Shown here piece by piece: positions 1 through 13,079 of a stretch of DNA of 64,000 bases (positions within the stretch are counted from its first letter, which is position 1; the number at the start of each line of letters is the position of its first letter). Under the pieces are notes generated by a model. That model saw only the letters and a list, made by a program, of their open reading frames with translations. It made no database searches and was not told where the DNA came from. This DNA is from Warburgia ugandensis (Eukaryota; Streptophyta; Magnoliopsida; Canellales; Canellaceae): positions 72,149,495 through 72,213,494 of the forward strand of contig CP141127.1 in assembly GCA_035236585.1 (NCBI GenBank). Reading direction: 5' to 3'. Made by a program: the position numbers and the translations under genes.

Positions 1-1439
1 ACCTTTTATGCTCTTATTATTATTATTCAACCAGTTAATGTGCTGGTTGAAGGTAACTTATTCAAGCCTAAATCTAGACTGCTCCTCTTATTTCCAATTA
101 GCTAAGGCTTACTAGCTAGATGGGCGAACACAAAGTGGTTACTTTAATCCTCATGTAAGGAGGCATTTAGACCTCACAAATGTCAACGAAAGGTAGGGGA
201 AGAGCGAGGCTCTATTAGATAACCCCCTTAACCACTATGTTCATCATTCACTAGAATGACTATAGCTCAACCTTTCATAAGGTTCCTATAAGCATGTTTA
301 CCCTAAGTACTCTTTCTAATGGATTTTAATTAAGAACATGAATATTTATAATATCATTCATGGGGTTTATTATTCTTTTCCTAGTTTGGGCCAAGGATTT
401 GATAATCCTTATATTGTCCTACTAACTATAGCCCTTACTAATTAAGTCCAATGTACTCCATTCTTATTTGTGTCATGAAACTCTACTTTCTCATTAGATT
501 ATATTTTTAATGTTTTATGCTCTTTATCTCATAACAAGTAGATCTACTACTAACATTTAACCATAAATGAATTATAAATTCAAAGCATAAAACTACATAA
601 TTTAACACTTAATGATAATGAGGCAAGGTACTTAAAATTACTCTAACATGATTTCCAACTAATATACCTTAATAACTCAATTTAAACTAACATGGACTTA
701 AGGTATAATCTCATACTATAGTATAAACTTATATGAAATTCTAGCATGGTCCTAAGTTAGAATGGCATGAAATCATACTAAAGTGCCCCTAAGATAATTA
801 AATCTAGCACCTTATGATAACAATGAAATCACATATCATGCTACAGTTTAAATGTTATACTAGCATGCTTTATAACATAATCATATTTAAAATGCTATTA
901 TATAAAATGAAACTAATTACATTAATATTTTTAGAAACCTTTACTTATGATCCAAAAATTTGATCTTAGATCTTTTCCTTTGATTAAGGGTATTAGTTAT
1001 ATTTAGGAGATTTTCTTTATTAAGGTCCAAAGATCATATTGATCCATTTTTTCCTTAATCCATCCATGATTTCTTGGATTTCATTATATCAACATTCATT
1101 TTATCTATCCCAAGGATTTGAACACACTTGATCTCACTGATCAAGTGGGTCCCTTTGTATTTTTAGGGTTTTTCTACCATAATGGGTAGATCCCTTAATA
1201 TATCTCAATTATGTCCAAATAAACCATAGATATCACTTTATTTCAATGGTATATCATTATTAAAACATATTTTCAAGATCTGATAATCTCAGATCTTGAA
1301 GATCTAGGTAATTGGAAACTTGTTTCTTTAATACAAAAAGTTTTACTGAATATTATCTCCATTTTATCATTTCATTAGAAAATATAGGTTTTAAGCTTTC
1401 CACAGCTTCTTTCCGATCTTAATTTGGAGTTCAGATGGC

Positions 1440-1750
1440 TTCGAAATGAGATCTGGAAGTTCACAGTCCTTCAGAGGGCCTGGATTTGATCTGATCCCAC
1501 CAGAATGGACGGCCCAGATCTTTCGGGCAGAACGAGAAAGCCAGGCGGAACGATCCCGCTCATCGGGCGTGTCCATCGTGACGAGATGTGGAAGCGCCCG
1601 CACGGGACGTCCACCAATGCATGCGGGATGACTTCGCACGTGCTCCGCGAGGGCGGGATGATGTCGCATGCGCTTACGCGGGCGCGTGTGCGGTATCTCA
1701 CGCGTCGTCCGTCCTATCGGGAGATCAGACAATCCTTTTGGATCGTCCAA
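1440..1750. other. CpG-dense island inside LTR
   Basis: About 310 bp with far higher G+C and many CpG dinucleotides in otherwise AT-rich DNA. It contains a short near-repeat (CGGGATGACTTCGCA around 1625 and CGGGATGATGTCGCA around 1655). The overlapping open frames on both strands show no recognisable domain, and I do not treat them as genes. Confidence 0.5.
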
Positions 1751-2366
1751 TCAGTCCCTTCTCAATTGAGGGATTAAACCTTTATGAATTTTAGTGAAAT
1801 TTGTACCCTAGGGGTTTTGGACCCTTCTAGATCGATTGGTAGGGTCAGATTTTCCATCTGAACCATCTATCAGCCTGAATTGAAGGTGCTATTATTACTT
1901 TATTTTTACTTTTTTTTATCATCAAAATAAATTACTGTAAAATAAAATTTTTGTTAAAAATAAGTAAACACGTATATAAAGTATTCCCACCTACCTGATT
2001 GGAGAAGAAATGTTGTTTCTATGTCCAATTTAAAAGAAATACCCTTTGATGAAGATAGGCCAAAGATTCACCTTTCTTGCAAAAATCCCGTTGTTTGAAC
2101 CGTTGGATCTTGAAATTGCTTTGGGGGTTTTGTAGCTAAGGTATGGTGGGAACTTTTGCATGGTGAAATTGATTATATTAGATCTAGAACAGAGTACCTA
2201 ATTGATTTTAGGTCTTTGTTCCAATCTAAAATGAAAAGAAATTGAAAAGAGAGATATCTCTTGGAAATTTTGTGTTTTTGGTGAGGGATCTATGTCTAAT
2301 TTTTCAGGGAGAGTGAAGAGAATTTTGTGGGGATTTTATAAAAAATTTTGGAGGATTTTTGGGGTT

Positions 2367-2377
2367 GTATTTATAGG
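2367..2377 (-). promoter_or_regulatory. LTR TATA box
   Basis: CCTATAAATAC on the minus strand, about 610 bp inside the LTR that starts at 2992. Position and sequence fit a U3/R promoter. This supports the minus orientation of that LTR. Confidence 0.45.
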
Positions 2378-2992
2378 CATTTTGGTCTTCTTTCATGATT
2401 ATAATATTTATTTTTTTATTATTAAATGGCATGAAAGTCTCCCATGCTCCATTTTTTTTTTCCCATGCTCCATTTTTCTTCCCCAAGACTAGCTGGTGTT
2501 TTTTGACCCATGAATTCATGTATTCTTCTCATAAGATTAGTTTTTGGGTCCCTTGTAGGTCCCATGTGGGCCCCACATGGTGTAAAAAGACCGTTTTGCC
2601 ATTTATGTATAAAATTTTGGGTTTTATTCCCATGATGTTGGATTTAAGTGTACTTAGTGGCATTGGATTCGTATTTCTTAGTACATTTTAAATTTTGATG
2701 TCTCATATTTTGATTTTTGGGAGATTTTGATTTTTGGGTAAAATTACTATTTTACCCTTTTGTCCAAGAAATGAAGAAACTTAAGGATTTTTCATCCGAA
2801 TTTAGAATTTGTCATGCTTATAGTCATTCTGAAGGATTTTCTAAGTTTAATTTCAATTGTACATGTCTTATTCTTTGATTATACTTTTATAAGAAGTATA
2901 TTCTAAATAACCCTAATATTTCAACCCAAAATTTCTGAAACTCAAACTTTAATTGATTTTCTCAATGAATTACAAAAATTGGGGTTATTACA

Positions 2993-3955
2993 GGTTGGTT
3001 AGGGTGGGATGGGAATTTAGGAAGGTGGAGAGTCTTAGAATAGTAGGACTCTTTAATGGAAAGTAAAATTCGTGGTCCACCCTAGGGGTGAGGTGGAAAG
3101 TAGAAAAATAATAGAAAAACATGAAAATTATAAGGGTCTCATCCTATTGGTACATACCAACTTATCCTAATAAATTGTCCATTCATTCTCTTCAAAGTAT
3201 CCCTTAGAATCTCATTGATAATCCTTCAACTTCTCCACCAATCATGGCTTTCCATTTAGCTTAGTTTGTATAGCTTTAATGGATTCATTATCTAGGCTTC
3301 ATGTCTAGCTTAGATGGCTCTCTTAGCTTGGCATCATAGCTCAAACCTTTGGCTTGAATCACTTGAATTCCTTAGCTTGTCATCTTCTCTCATGGCTTAT
3401 TTGAATGGCTCCCATGCAAAGGTGGTGAAAATGCATTACTTTTTGCATGGTTTTCTTCATGGGTCCACTTAGGTCAAAATTGAAAACTTATCATTAGACT
3501 AGGAAACCTCATGAATAGCTCCAATTCTCACACAAAGTGATGATAATGCATTACTTTTTGCATGAATCATTTTAATCACCTTTAATTTCCTCTAATTTCT
3601 TCTAGGGACTATGCCCCCCCCAACCTAGGCAAGGATGCACCACCCCCTGCACCCCCAGTGAGTTAACCAAATAACTTGAGCCACAAAAAATTATACTAAC
3701 CACAATATATTCCATTGAATTATCTTCTCAATTCCTACAAAAGTAAAGAAAAAAATAATTAAATCCTAGAAAATAATGATCATTTACATACTCTAGATTA
3801 GATTCTGACTCTATAAAATATCAAACTTTGGAATTATTTTGTAAAAAATGCATGTGTTATAAAATTCCAAAAAAAAATCCTAAATTAATGCCTATATTTT
3901 ATAACATATGTGTTGCTAATTGGGTACTTTTTATACAAAAATTTAAGACTTATCA
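2993..3955 (-). repeat. Element A left LTR copy (partial)
   Basis: Matches the inner parts of the LTRs ending at 7744 and 20125: leaf words such as GATCATTTACATACT, CATGTGTTATAAAAT and TACTTTTTATACAAAA, ending GACTTATCA at 3955. It is cut on its left by the LTR ending at 2992. Confidence 0.65.
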
Positions 3956-5115
3956 CACCCCCCAACTAGCATTTTGATAGTCCCAAGCAAAACATGTAAA
4001 AAATCATGAAAACAAAAGTAGTTTCCATTTTTGTAGGTAACTCACGGATGTATGTAGCATATGGAACAAACCCTTAAACTCCTAAGTTACCCCTAGTAGA
4101 GGAGATAAGCCCCATGGGGGTTTGTAGTGAATACACCTACAAAATTTAGTAAGGCTACATCCTTTTTTTTATTTCAAAGAATTCTACAAATTACCCACAT
4201 ACCGAAGCCATTTTATTACAGTTATATCTCGATGTCCTTGCATGTACTAAAGTAAAAGCCTATCTAATTGATACAACCTAAATCAAAATGACTCCTAAAT
4301 ATATATGTTATGAAAATGATTCATAATGCTAACGAGGTGTCTTGTTAATCTTTGTTAATCTATGTGATTGAACCTTTTAACCTAAAGCTAGATAGCTCTT
4401 CCTTTAATCCAGGCTTGACTATTGCTTACAAGTTGGGTTTTGCCCAAGGTGGTTGATATAATTCTCATGGAAGGAGGCATTTAAACCTGAATAACTTTCA
4501 AGAAAAGGCATGGGAAGATCACTTGGAATTTGGATACCAATTATAAACACAAAAGTTCAAGAGATATTAGAGTGACAATAGATCGCCTCTTTCAAAAAGG
4601 GTTCTACAAGCTCAAAATCCTAGGTCTCTTACTACATGATTTTAAATTAAGATTAACAGTTTGGATTACAAAGATGCAAATTAAACTAAATGTAACTATA
4701 TTAGAAAAGTAAAAGAGACTAAAGAAGGTTTACAATGGGGTTTTTGATAAAGATCAAGTATGGGCCACCATATTCTACACTAGCCCTACATTAATCTAAC
4801 CCATTTAAAATTGAAATAAGAAATTACAAGTTACAGTGGGGCCTCACTACAAGTTCACTCAAAAGAAAAAAAAAAAAAAACACTAAATTTGATGGAGCAT
4901 TGGCTTAGAGGATCAGAGTTGCTCCTTTGCCAAATTCCCCTCACACAAAACAAGTAAGATGGATGAATTCTTGAGGAATTAGCAAGATATGGAAATGCAA
5001 TGAAATAAATTCCTACGCTAATGCAACCTAAGACTCCGACTAAAGATAAATAATTTAAATAAAGATCTAATCATAAATATGTTGCAATTGCCCAACAATA
5101 TTGCCAGAAACTTGG
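3956..5115 (-). mobile_element. Element A short internal unit (no gag-pol)
   Basis: Bases 3956-4225 match the 3' untranslated end of the long unit (7745-8070), beginning with the polypurine tract. From about 4230 the sequence matches the 5' leader near 16795-17900 instead. Thus 3' noncoding sequence runs directly into 5' leader, with no gag or pol fossil. A small open frame at 4530-4712 lies in leader sequence and is not a gene. Confidence 0.65.
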
Positions 5116-7744
5116 TGTAACTTTTATATTACTTGCAAGCGAACAAATCAAAGTAGTATTAGTACATGAGAAAGTAGATCCCATAAGTAATCTTAAATAA
5201 TTGTATGTTGGATGGATCTTATTTAAATCACTTAACTTCAGCCAAAGAGAGAGATTGAATTAATTTGATTTTAAACTAGAAAAGTAAATGCATGAAATTA
5301 GAAACTATAAATAAAGGAAACTTACTAAAATTTAAATTAAGCAATGGAATTAGAAACTAAACTAACTAACATGAACTTAATAAAAGAAACTAATGAAAAA
5401 CAAGCATGAATTAAACTAAGCAACCAACTTAAGGAAACTACTAAAAAGGAAACTTTCCTAATTTAACACTTTCTTAAACAAGAAACGTTTTAAAAATGAA
5501 ACTTCCTAAAATTCAAAAAGGAAACTTTCTAAACTTAAAATAAGATGTAAAAAACTAATTACCAACTTCTAAAATAAGATTAAAAACTAAATTAACCAAA
5601 GATCAAGGAAGAAATTGACCTAGTACCACATGAGTGATCCAGGGATTGTGCATATAGTTCATAGGTTGAATGATGGCCAAATTTGATGCTTTAAATGCAA
5701 AATAACATGTACCCTAACCAATGAAATAAAAAAATAAAAAATAAAAAAAACCTAAAAATCTAATTGGGTTCCTAAGGATTCAAGCAATTATATGTTTTGA
5801 TGGCTGAAAACAAAGCATAAAGATTAAAGGGAGAAATTTCAAGATTTTAAGCACTTAGAACTTCAACTTAAATAAAGCATAAAAAGAAACTAAAACAATA
5901 ATTTCTATGCAAGATAAGAACCATTTCTAAAGAACTTTGATAATAAAAAAATTCAATAACAACAATCCTTGAAGAATTTTATTGAATTAATGCCAAAATA
6001 CATCAAAATTTTGTGCATCATTCATGTTGAAAAGTTGTAAATTGCGAAAGATTTTAAGCCTAAAACCTAATCTAAAAAAAAAAAAAAAACCAACCTAATT
6101 ATCAAAAATTAAGTAAGCTAACATGGAAAGAAAATATATAAAATGATTTAAGAGAGAAGATGGCTAAGGTGATGAACTATAGAAATGAAAATGCACCTAA
6201 ACTAAGGTGAATAACAAGGTAGAAAACATGAAATTCAAGAGGTGAACCCAAGGCTCTAAGCTATCTCTTCTCTTGGTTGTCACTCCCAGAGAAGAGTTAA
6301 CTTAGATCCTGATTGAATGATAAAGTAAAATTGTTGGAATAGAGTGAAGAAGCCAGAACAAGAAAGATGAAAAAAGACATGTGGAAATAAAGAGCAAAAA
6401 CACAATGAAATTAAACCAAGAAAACTAAATCACTAACTTAGAGTTGGAGATTAAATAACAAGAGAATTAACTAATAAATCCAAAGGAAAAACATTCAAAA
6501 AGGTTGCCATGGTCCAGCTCCAAAGATCACCCAAGGAATAGAGTGTAATTTCAAGGTTGTCTCACGTAACCTCTACTTGGGGAAAAATGTGAGAACCATT
6601 GGGGATTTATAGATGGCTGGATTTCTAACTTTGGAAAGGATGAGTCAAAGAGGAAATGGGATCTAGATCTAGGGTTTCAAGGTAGAAAAGTTAGGTATAG
6701 ACTGAAGGAGGAAAGTTAAGTGGAAAATGAGGTGGAGTGATGATGTAAAAGGTGTCATGGCTGGTTTCTAATTTGTGGAAAGGGGGAGGCATATTTTTCT
6801 TAATAAGGAGGTGTGGAACTCTTTCCATCCTAATTGGATGGTGATTGGATGGGATGGATAGAGAAAAAGGAGTAGAAATGAGATTGAAAAGTTAGGAAAA
6901 ACTTAGGGTTTGATGTGCTTTAGAAGGACAAGTAAGCAAGGGGGAGGTACCACCTTCTAGGAAGGTGGCTCCCTTCTTAAGTCAAAAAGTATGTAACCCT
7001 AAGTTTATGTGGTGGAAAAGTTTATGAAATGGATTAAGAAAGTGGGGTTTTCTCTCTTGATGGGTTCTACAATGCTTGATCATCTTACCTTTTACAATTT
7101 TCTCTCAAAATCCCATATAAATAACACTTTTAACATGGGACGGTTGACTAAATTAATGCTCTAATCATGTGCTTCCATGTGGCATTCATCCATGGCTTGA
7201 TGACACACTTTAATGGCTCATTTGTTAGTGTCTTAAGTAGCTTCAAAGCTTATCTTCAAGGCTTGAGTAGCTTTGCTTCCCTTGGATTCCTAGTTAGCCT
7301 AGGTTACCTCATGAATGGCTCCAATTCTCATGCAAAGTGATGGTAACACATGACATTTTGCATGGATCATTTTAATTTCCTTTAATTTCTTCTAGGGACT
7401 TTGCCTTCCCACACCCCAGGCAAGGACAACTACCCCTTGCATCCCTAGTGAGCTAATTGTGTAGCTCAACCCACGACAAACTCTGCAAAGTACAATATAG
7501 GCTATTGGATCATCTTCTCACTTCCTATAAAAGTAAAAAAACATAATTAAATTTTAGAAAATTATGATCATTCACATGCTTACGCTGGATTTTCTTCTAA
7601 ACATGCAAAATATCAAACTTTTGAATTATTAGGTCAGAAATGCATGTGTAATGAAATTGTGAAAAAATCCTAAAATAATGCCTTATTTTATAACACATGA
7701 GCTACTAATTGAGTACTTTTTAATATAAAATTGAACACTTATCA
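5116..7744 (-). repeat. Element A middle LTR copy
   Basis: Begins on the plus strand with TGTAACTTTTATATTACTTGC next to a PBS-like CCAGAAACTTGG context, and ends at TTATCA before CACCCCCCAACTAG. It is about 2.6 kb and parallels 17923-20125 in long stretches, for example the GGCTGGATTTCTAAC region near 6610 and 18970. It is A-rich around 5700-6130 and contains no genes. Confidence 0.65.
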
Positions 7745-9545
7745 CACCCCCCAACTAGCATTTTGTTAGTCTTGAGCACAACATGCAAAAAATCATGAAA
7801 ACAAAATTAGTTATCATTTTTGTATGTACACATGATTGCATTTAACATATGAACCAAGCCCTTAAACCCCGAGGTTACCCATAGTAGAGAGTTACAGCTC
7901 ATGAGGGTTTGTAGTGAATACACCCAAAAAATTCAATAAGGCTAAGTCCTTTGTTTTATTTTAGAGAATTATCATCCATAAACACCTTACTAGCTTTAAC
8001 AACTCAATAAAGGCAAACAAAAAATTTCATAAATTACCCACATACCAAAGTCATTTTATTATAGTTATATATTAGAGTGCATGTGTGTATAGGTATATAG
8101 GATATGACTTCTAAATAGAAATGCTTATTGCTCCTTTGGAAAGATATCTTGACCTCAAATTCCCACTGGTACACACCCAAAAATAAAGCTCTCAAAGAAA
8201 GGTCGAACAACTTTCTCTCACTATATGATCGAATCCAAAGATACTAATGGTTCACATAAGTTTTTTTAAACACTAATGAGGCAAAGAAATATGATCTCTT
8301 AGAACAGATGCAATCACCAAGACCATAAAGAATAGTTCACCTTAATTCCTTCCTATTTATATCTTCATTAAGGCTATCTTCCATCTTGGGATCAATATGT
8401 CTTTAGATAGGAAGAAACATAAGCTTGGGATAGGTTTTAAAAAAAAGGGTATAAGGGATTCAAAGTTCAAATTCGAGTAGAGGTCTTCAATTAATGTAGG
8501 ACTTTTTTTCTTCTTTGGTTATTGAAGTGAATATCTTATCTATATTTTCTTTCTTCTTTTCTTTTCTCAAATTTTCTTCCCTTTTCTTTTCCAAATACTT
8601 TTCTTTTTTACTTTTCCTATGTTTCTAAGAAGGAAAACTTTTCTTCGTAATTTTTATATTTTTCACTTCTTTGACTTTTGCCCTTGTTATGAACTCTTCT
8701 ACCATATCTACTCATTTTTGAATGGTAGGGTTTCTTTGGGTTAAGGTAAATGGGGTTTTAAGGAAGAAAAGTCTTACCAAGAGGCTCAAAGGGTCTAATT
8801 GGTTGTATAATAATACTGGGTAGGCTTTATTTCTCTGAACTAAAACAAGGATGGCCTATATAATTTCGTAGGCTTCTTAAAACCTATCTAATTCAATAAA
8901 TATTTGGGAATGTCCTTCGAAGAAAATGTGGAATTACATATAACCCTTAGAAAGTTGATAGTCTTTAATACTCACTTGGGTATATAGGTCTTTACTGATT
9001 TCCTTAGGGTCTCTAAGTCATAACCATCTATCAATCTTGACTATGTACTATATGTATATTTCAAGATTTAACTTTCATAAAAAATACCTTAAGACTTGAA
9101 TAAAATATAGAATTAACAATATGCATTTCAATTAAGAAATCAAAGTAGTGGAAACACGAAGCTTCTTACAATCCAATTCTCATCGCAGTAAAAGATCTTC
9201 AACCTAAAAAACTTTAAATAACTAAAAAAAAAAAAATCAATTTTTTTATTTTTTTTAAAACAAAATATGAACAAAAACTTAAAAATCTCATGCATGTCTA
9301 CACCCCCCAACCTAAACTAAACATTGTCCCCATTGTTTTGAAATGTAGGACAATAAATGATAAATGGGTAATGTAGAAAAATGAGAATCTAGAATCCTAG
9401 GTTGCCTTCGAGTGAGTGCTAAATTTAACGTCTTCAGCCATACATGCAATGCCATTATAATGATAATGAAGAATATAGCTAATGTATGCAAATGTTAGGG
9501 AACATGCTAAGGTGGGTCCTAATAGACTTGTTCCTTAAGCAATGT
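7745..9545 (-). mobile_element. Element A 3' noncoding region
   Basis: Runs from the polypurine tract (7745-7758) to the inserted solo LTR. It holds a second purine tract in a typical Athila/Tat setting near 9300-9345 (minus strand, around CAATGGGGACAATGTTTAG then GGTTGGGGGGTG), which in this group lies just past integrase. I see no coding sequence here. Confidence 0.55.
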
Positions 9546-11459
9546 TGTTAAGTGTTTAATTTTGGCTAAAAGACCCTTAGTTTAGCATTCAATTAGATCA
9601 TCTAACCATTCACATTTACAAAATCTAGCTTAATTTTATATTTAGCTCAAATTGACCGTCCAAACTGTAATTTTTCAAAATCAACGGTTAGATGATCATT
9701 AGAGCTTATTAGATGACTAATGTGTGATTTAGATGATTCTAATTTAGTCTTCTATTTTGCAGATCAATTAAAAGAAATTGGATGGCTCAGATTGAATCTC
9801 AATGTTGTAGATAAGTGAAGATCAATAAGGCAAGAGTCCTAAAGGAAGAGGTTTCCTAATGGAAGAGGTGTTTCTTAATAGGATTCTATCTCTTCAAGGA
9901 AGGAGGTGGAGAAAGATTAGGAAGGAAAAAAACATTATAAAGAGGGAGACCCGTATGGAGTTGGGGAGAGTTTTTTTTGGGAGTTTACTATTTTCTTTAA
10001 CTTTGCTTGTGTTCCTTTCCTTTGTTTACATTCATTTTCCCTCTCTTTGCCTTTCCTTCATCGTTTGTTTTCAAAGCACCATACCCAGCTCTTGTTTCCA
10101 TTACACCTTCCATCTCTCTCTCGTTCTTCTCTTTCACTTTGCCCTCTCTTTGCCTCACATCTCACGCACAACCCAGTCCACTTCTGAGTTCAAATTGTTT
10201 ATCGCATCATCCCCACTTTCCATCACACCACCTTCTCCACCCAACTCCATTGACACGCAAACAAGGTGTCAATCCCCCTCACATATCTATTTTTTTACTG
10301 CCTAGGTTATCTGCTTCCATTACCGTATTTACCTTCCCAAGCACTGATCTTTGTCCCCAATTTTTTTTTTGTCAAACCACATTGATCACTCCATCTTCTC
10401 TTCCCTCTACTCTATTTCCCTTCCACTATATAGCACTCCACTTCTCTCTCAACTTTCCCTCTTTCCCCCACTATGTTCTCCAGCTCCATCGCACATCTTA
10501 CCAGTTCCCAGATCCACCAACCATCTTCCTCTTTTATCTACCGCAGAATTAGACGATGCCCAAAAAAGGCATCATTTTTTTCAACTCAGCCCTCCACTGG
10601 TCTGTGCGACACCCATCTACCTCGGACATTACCAGACAATGACAAGCTAAGATAGTACTGCCCAGGGTCTACACATCTCCAACCAAAGTCATCTTCTCTG
10701 GTGGATTTTGCTATTTACAGGAGTTTTTGGGATGTTTCAAATAAAATTCTGGATTTTCCCTTTGAAGAATAATTCAATTTACATTTACTGTCCTATTCTT
10801 ATTCTGAGTTTATGTTATTCCGTTTTGAGTTATTCACATTCTGTGTTATTCCATTACTAGTTAACTAAATCAAAGGTGATGATTTAATTACAGAAACCTT
10901 TTAATTTCTCATCTGTTTTCATTCATAATTTCAAGTAATTTTTAGAAATTTTTTTTAGGGTAGTTTCCTATTGAATTGTTGTTCCTGATCTTCAAATTAG
11001 GTTCTAAAAGCAGATCTAAACCATTAATCATAAAATTTCTTAAATTGACAAGATCTCTAACAATTTGAAGAATTTGATAAATTCCTCTGTTAAATAAATA
11101 ATCCAAGGCATGTTGAATATAGTAATGAAGGTTGATCAAAGTTTTGGAAACCTAAAGTGAAGAAATTGAATAGCACTTAAGATAGGGAATTAGGATTTTC
11201 TTAATTTTTCTAGTTTTAGTTTTAATTTAAGGTTTTATAGTTTCTTTTGTTGTTCTTCCTATAATTAGACTTATGAAATTTCATTGATAAACTAAGGATG
11301 AAGTCTAATTTTTTTTGTTAATTTTTTTCATTAAATTTGAATTTTAAATAATTAAATTTTATTAAAAACTCCAAAATTCTAAAGCAAGTCCCCGTGGGAT
11401 CGATCCGTATTTGTATAGCTATGCTACAATAGCTCGTGCACTTGTGGAAAACATCAACA
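9546..11459 (+). mobile_element. Solo LTR (same family as element D) with TSD AATGT
   Basis: Starts TGTTAAGTGTTTAATTTTGG and ends AACATCAACA. It is flanked by identical 5-bp copies AATGT (9541-9545 and 11460-11464), the mark of a single integration. A TATA box (ATTATAAAGAGG, around 9934) is followed by a pyrimidine-rich R/U5 segment (10000-10650). Near its 3' end it has the block GTGGGATCGATCCG...CTACAATAGC seen just before the PBS in element D. No internal domain remains, so it is a solo LTR left by LTR-LTR recombination. It sits in the 3' noncoding part of element A and is therefore younger than A. The open frames of 148-181 codons inside are not supported as genes. Confidence 0.85.
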
Positions 11460-11559
11460 AATGTTTCTTCCACCTCAAGGTTTATCAACTCTAAGAAGGA
11501 TTTCAATCTTTGTCCATTAACTTTGGAGATCTCTCCATCTTTTTCTATCTCCACAGCCC

Positions 11560-12420
11560 TATGACGATAAATAGTACATACAATCTAGGGTCATGTCCAT
11601 CAAGATCTAAGTTTTCCTCTAAATAGATGCTATCTAGAGTTATACAAAAGGACCTCTATCTTAGGGTAAAGAAATTCCTTAGGATGTGTCTATTATTAGT
11701 GATTTTCATGTGGTCTTTGTATAGTTTTGTTGACTCATATGCATCTTTTCTTAGCTCCTCCAACTCATTAAGTTGGAAGTTTTTATGGGTCCCAACAATA
11801 TCTAGATCAAAATTGAGCTTTTTGATGGCCCAATATGCTCGATGTTCAAGTTCTACTTGTAGGTGATAGGCCTTTACATAGATTAGGTAGTACGGTGACA
11901 TACCTATAGGAGTTTTATACATAGTACCAATCTCAAAGACTAGTCTTTCTTATTTGGATTAACAGTCTTTTCTAAAATGCACTTTATCTCTTTATGAGGC
12001 ACTTCTCCTTGTCCACTGGTATAAGGATGATAAGGGTAGCAAGTTCATGGGTAACACTATGTTTCTTCCTTAAATTTTCAAACACCCTATTACAAAAATG
12101 TGTACCCTCAATCACTAATTATGGCCATAGGCATATCAAAATATGCAAATATATTTTCTTTTAAGAACTTGACTACCACCCTCTGGTCATTGGTTTTACA
12201 CAAAATGGCTTCTACCCATTTTGAATCATAGTTCAACCCCACAAGGATGTATAAATAACTAAAGGAATTTGGCAAAGGTTCCATAAAACCAATGCCCAAC
12301 CATCAAAAGGCTCAATGATCAGAATAGGGTTTAAGGGCATCATAATTCTTCTTCATATACTCCCTAACTGTTGACATCTAGCACATGCTAAGCAGTAAGC
12401 ATGTGAATCCCTGAAAATGG
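11560..12420 (-). pseudogene. Element A integrase fossil (Ty3/gypsy, Athila/Tat-like)
   Basis: Minus-strand segments resemble the integrase of Athila-group gypsy elements. At 12108-12299 there is a core-domain stretch (with YLYILVGLNYDSKWVEAI). At 11656-11922 there is the downstream stretch (with TPIGMSPYYLIY and AYWAIKKLNFD), normally the end of the integrase core and C-terminal part. In life the enzyme would join element cDNA to host DNA. It is a fossil with several breaks, recognised by family motifs only. Confidence 0.8.
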
Positions 12421-12579
12421 TGGGCCAATAAAAATCACATTGCAAAATCTTTACAATTGTCTTTTTGGAACTATAATGGTCCCCACAAGAGTGGTCACGA
12501 TAAAAGGAGATGATCTTACACTATTCATTATTTGGTACATATCGCCTAATAAACTGAGTAGGACAACACTTAAATAAGT

Positions 12580-13079
12580 GTGAGTATCCTAAGTAAAGTG
12601 TCTAACCTTAGTAACGAACCTTTTTCTATCATATTTAGACCAATGACTAAGCATTTGTCTAATTACAAGATAATTGCCTATGTCAACATACCAAGGTAAT
12701 TGGAAAATGTGCAACAATTGTTCATCATAAAAGGTTTTACTTATAGGCATATTCTCACTAGTAGACTCCACAACTAGTCTGGATAAGTGGTTTGCTATGA
12801 CATTCTCGGAACCCTTCTTGTCCTTAATTTCTAGATCAAATTCTTGTAGTATTGTATCCATTGGATTAGGCTCAGTTTCACATCTTTCTTTGAAAGAAGA
12901 TATTGAAGTGCTGCAGAATCTGAGTATACTATGACCTTAGATCCTAGCAAGTAAGGTATAAATTTAGCCAATGCCAATTCAATTTCCAAAAACTCTTTCC
13001 ATGTAGTTGAATAATTGAGTTAGGCATCATTGAGTGCCTTGCTAGCATAATATATTACATGGAAAATTTTATAAATACG
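12580..13079 (-). pseudogene. Element A RNase H region fossil
   Basis: Minus-strand sequence between RT and integrase. The stretch at 12589-12861 contains LQEFDLEIKDKKGSENVIA and NHLSRL, which close the RNase H region in Athila/Tat elements. It is broken and read as a fossil. Confidence 0.7.

Larger units (their letters stand above)
1..2992 (-). mobile_element. LTR of a Ty3/gypsy-type element (left end outside window)
   Basis: Read on the minus strand, the block begins at 2992 with TGTAATAACCCC, a start shared in outline with the LTR ends at 25515 and 40958. A TATA box (CCTATAAATAC, 2377-2367) lies about 610 bp inside, as expected for a U3 promoter. A CpG-dense stretch lies at 1440-1750. Bases 60-310 resemble the untranslated leader of elements A, B and D in this window. 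There is no coding sequence; open frames in 1390-1800 are composition effects. The block abuts the cut-off left LTR of element A, so I infer insertion into A. Whether this is a solo LTR or the edge of a longer element cannot be seen, and the inner boundary is not resolved. It is a fossil. Confidence 0.5.

Noticed and set aside
10007-10655. Open frames of 181 and 99 codons
   Set aside because: Same LTR region in the solo LTR; C/T-rich composition, Ser/Leu/Pro-rich translation, no domain.
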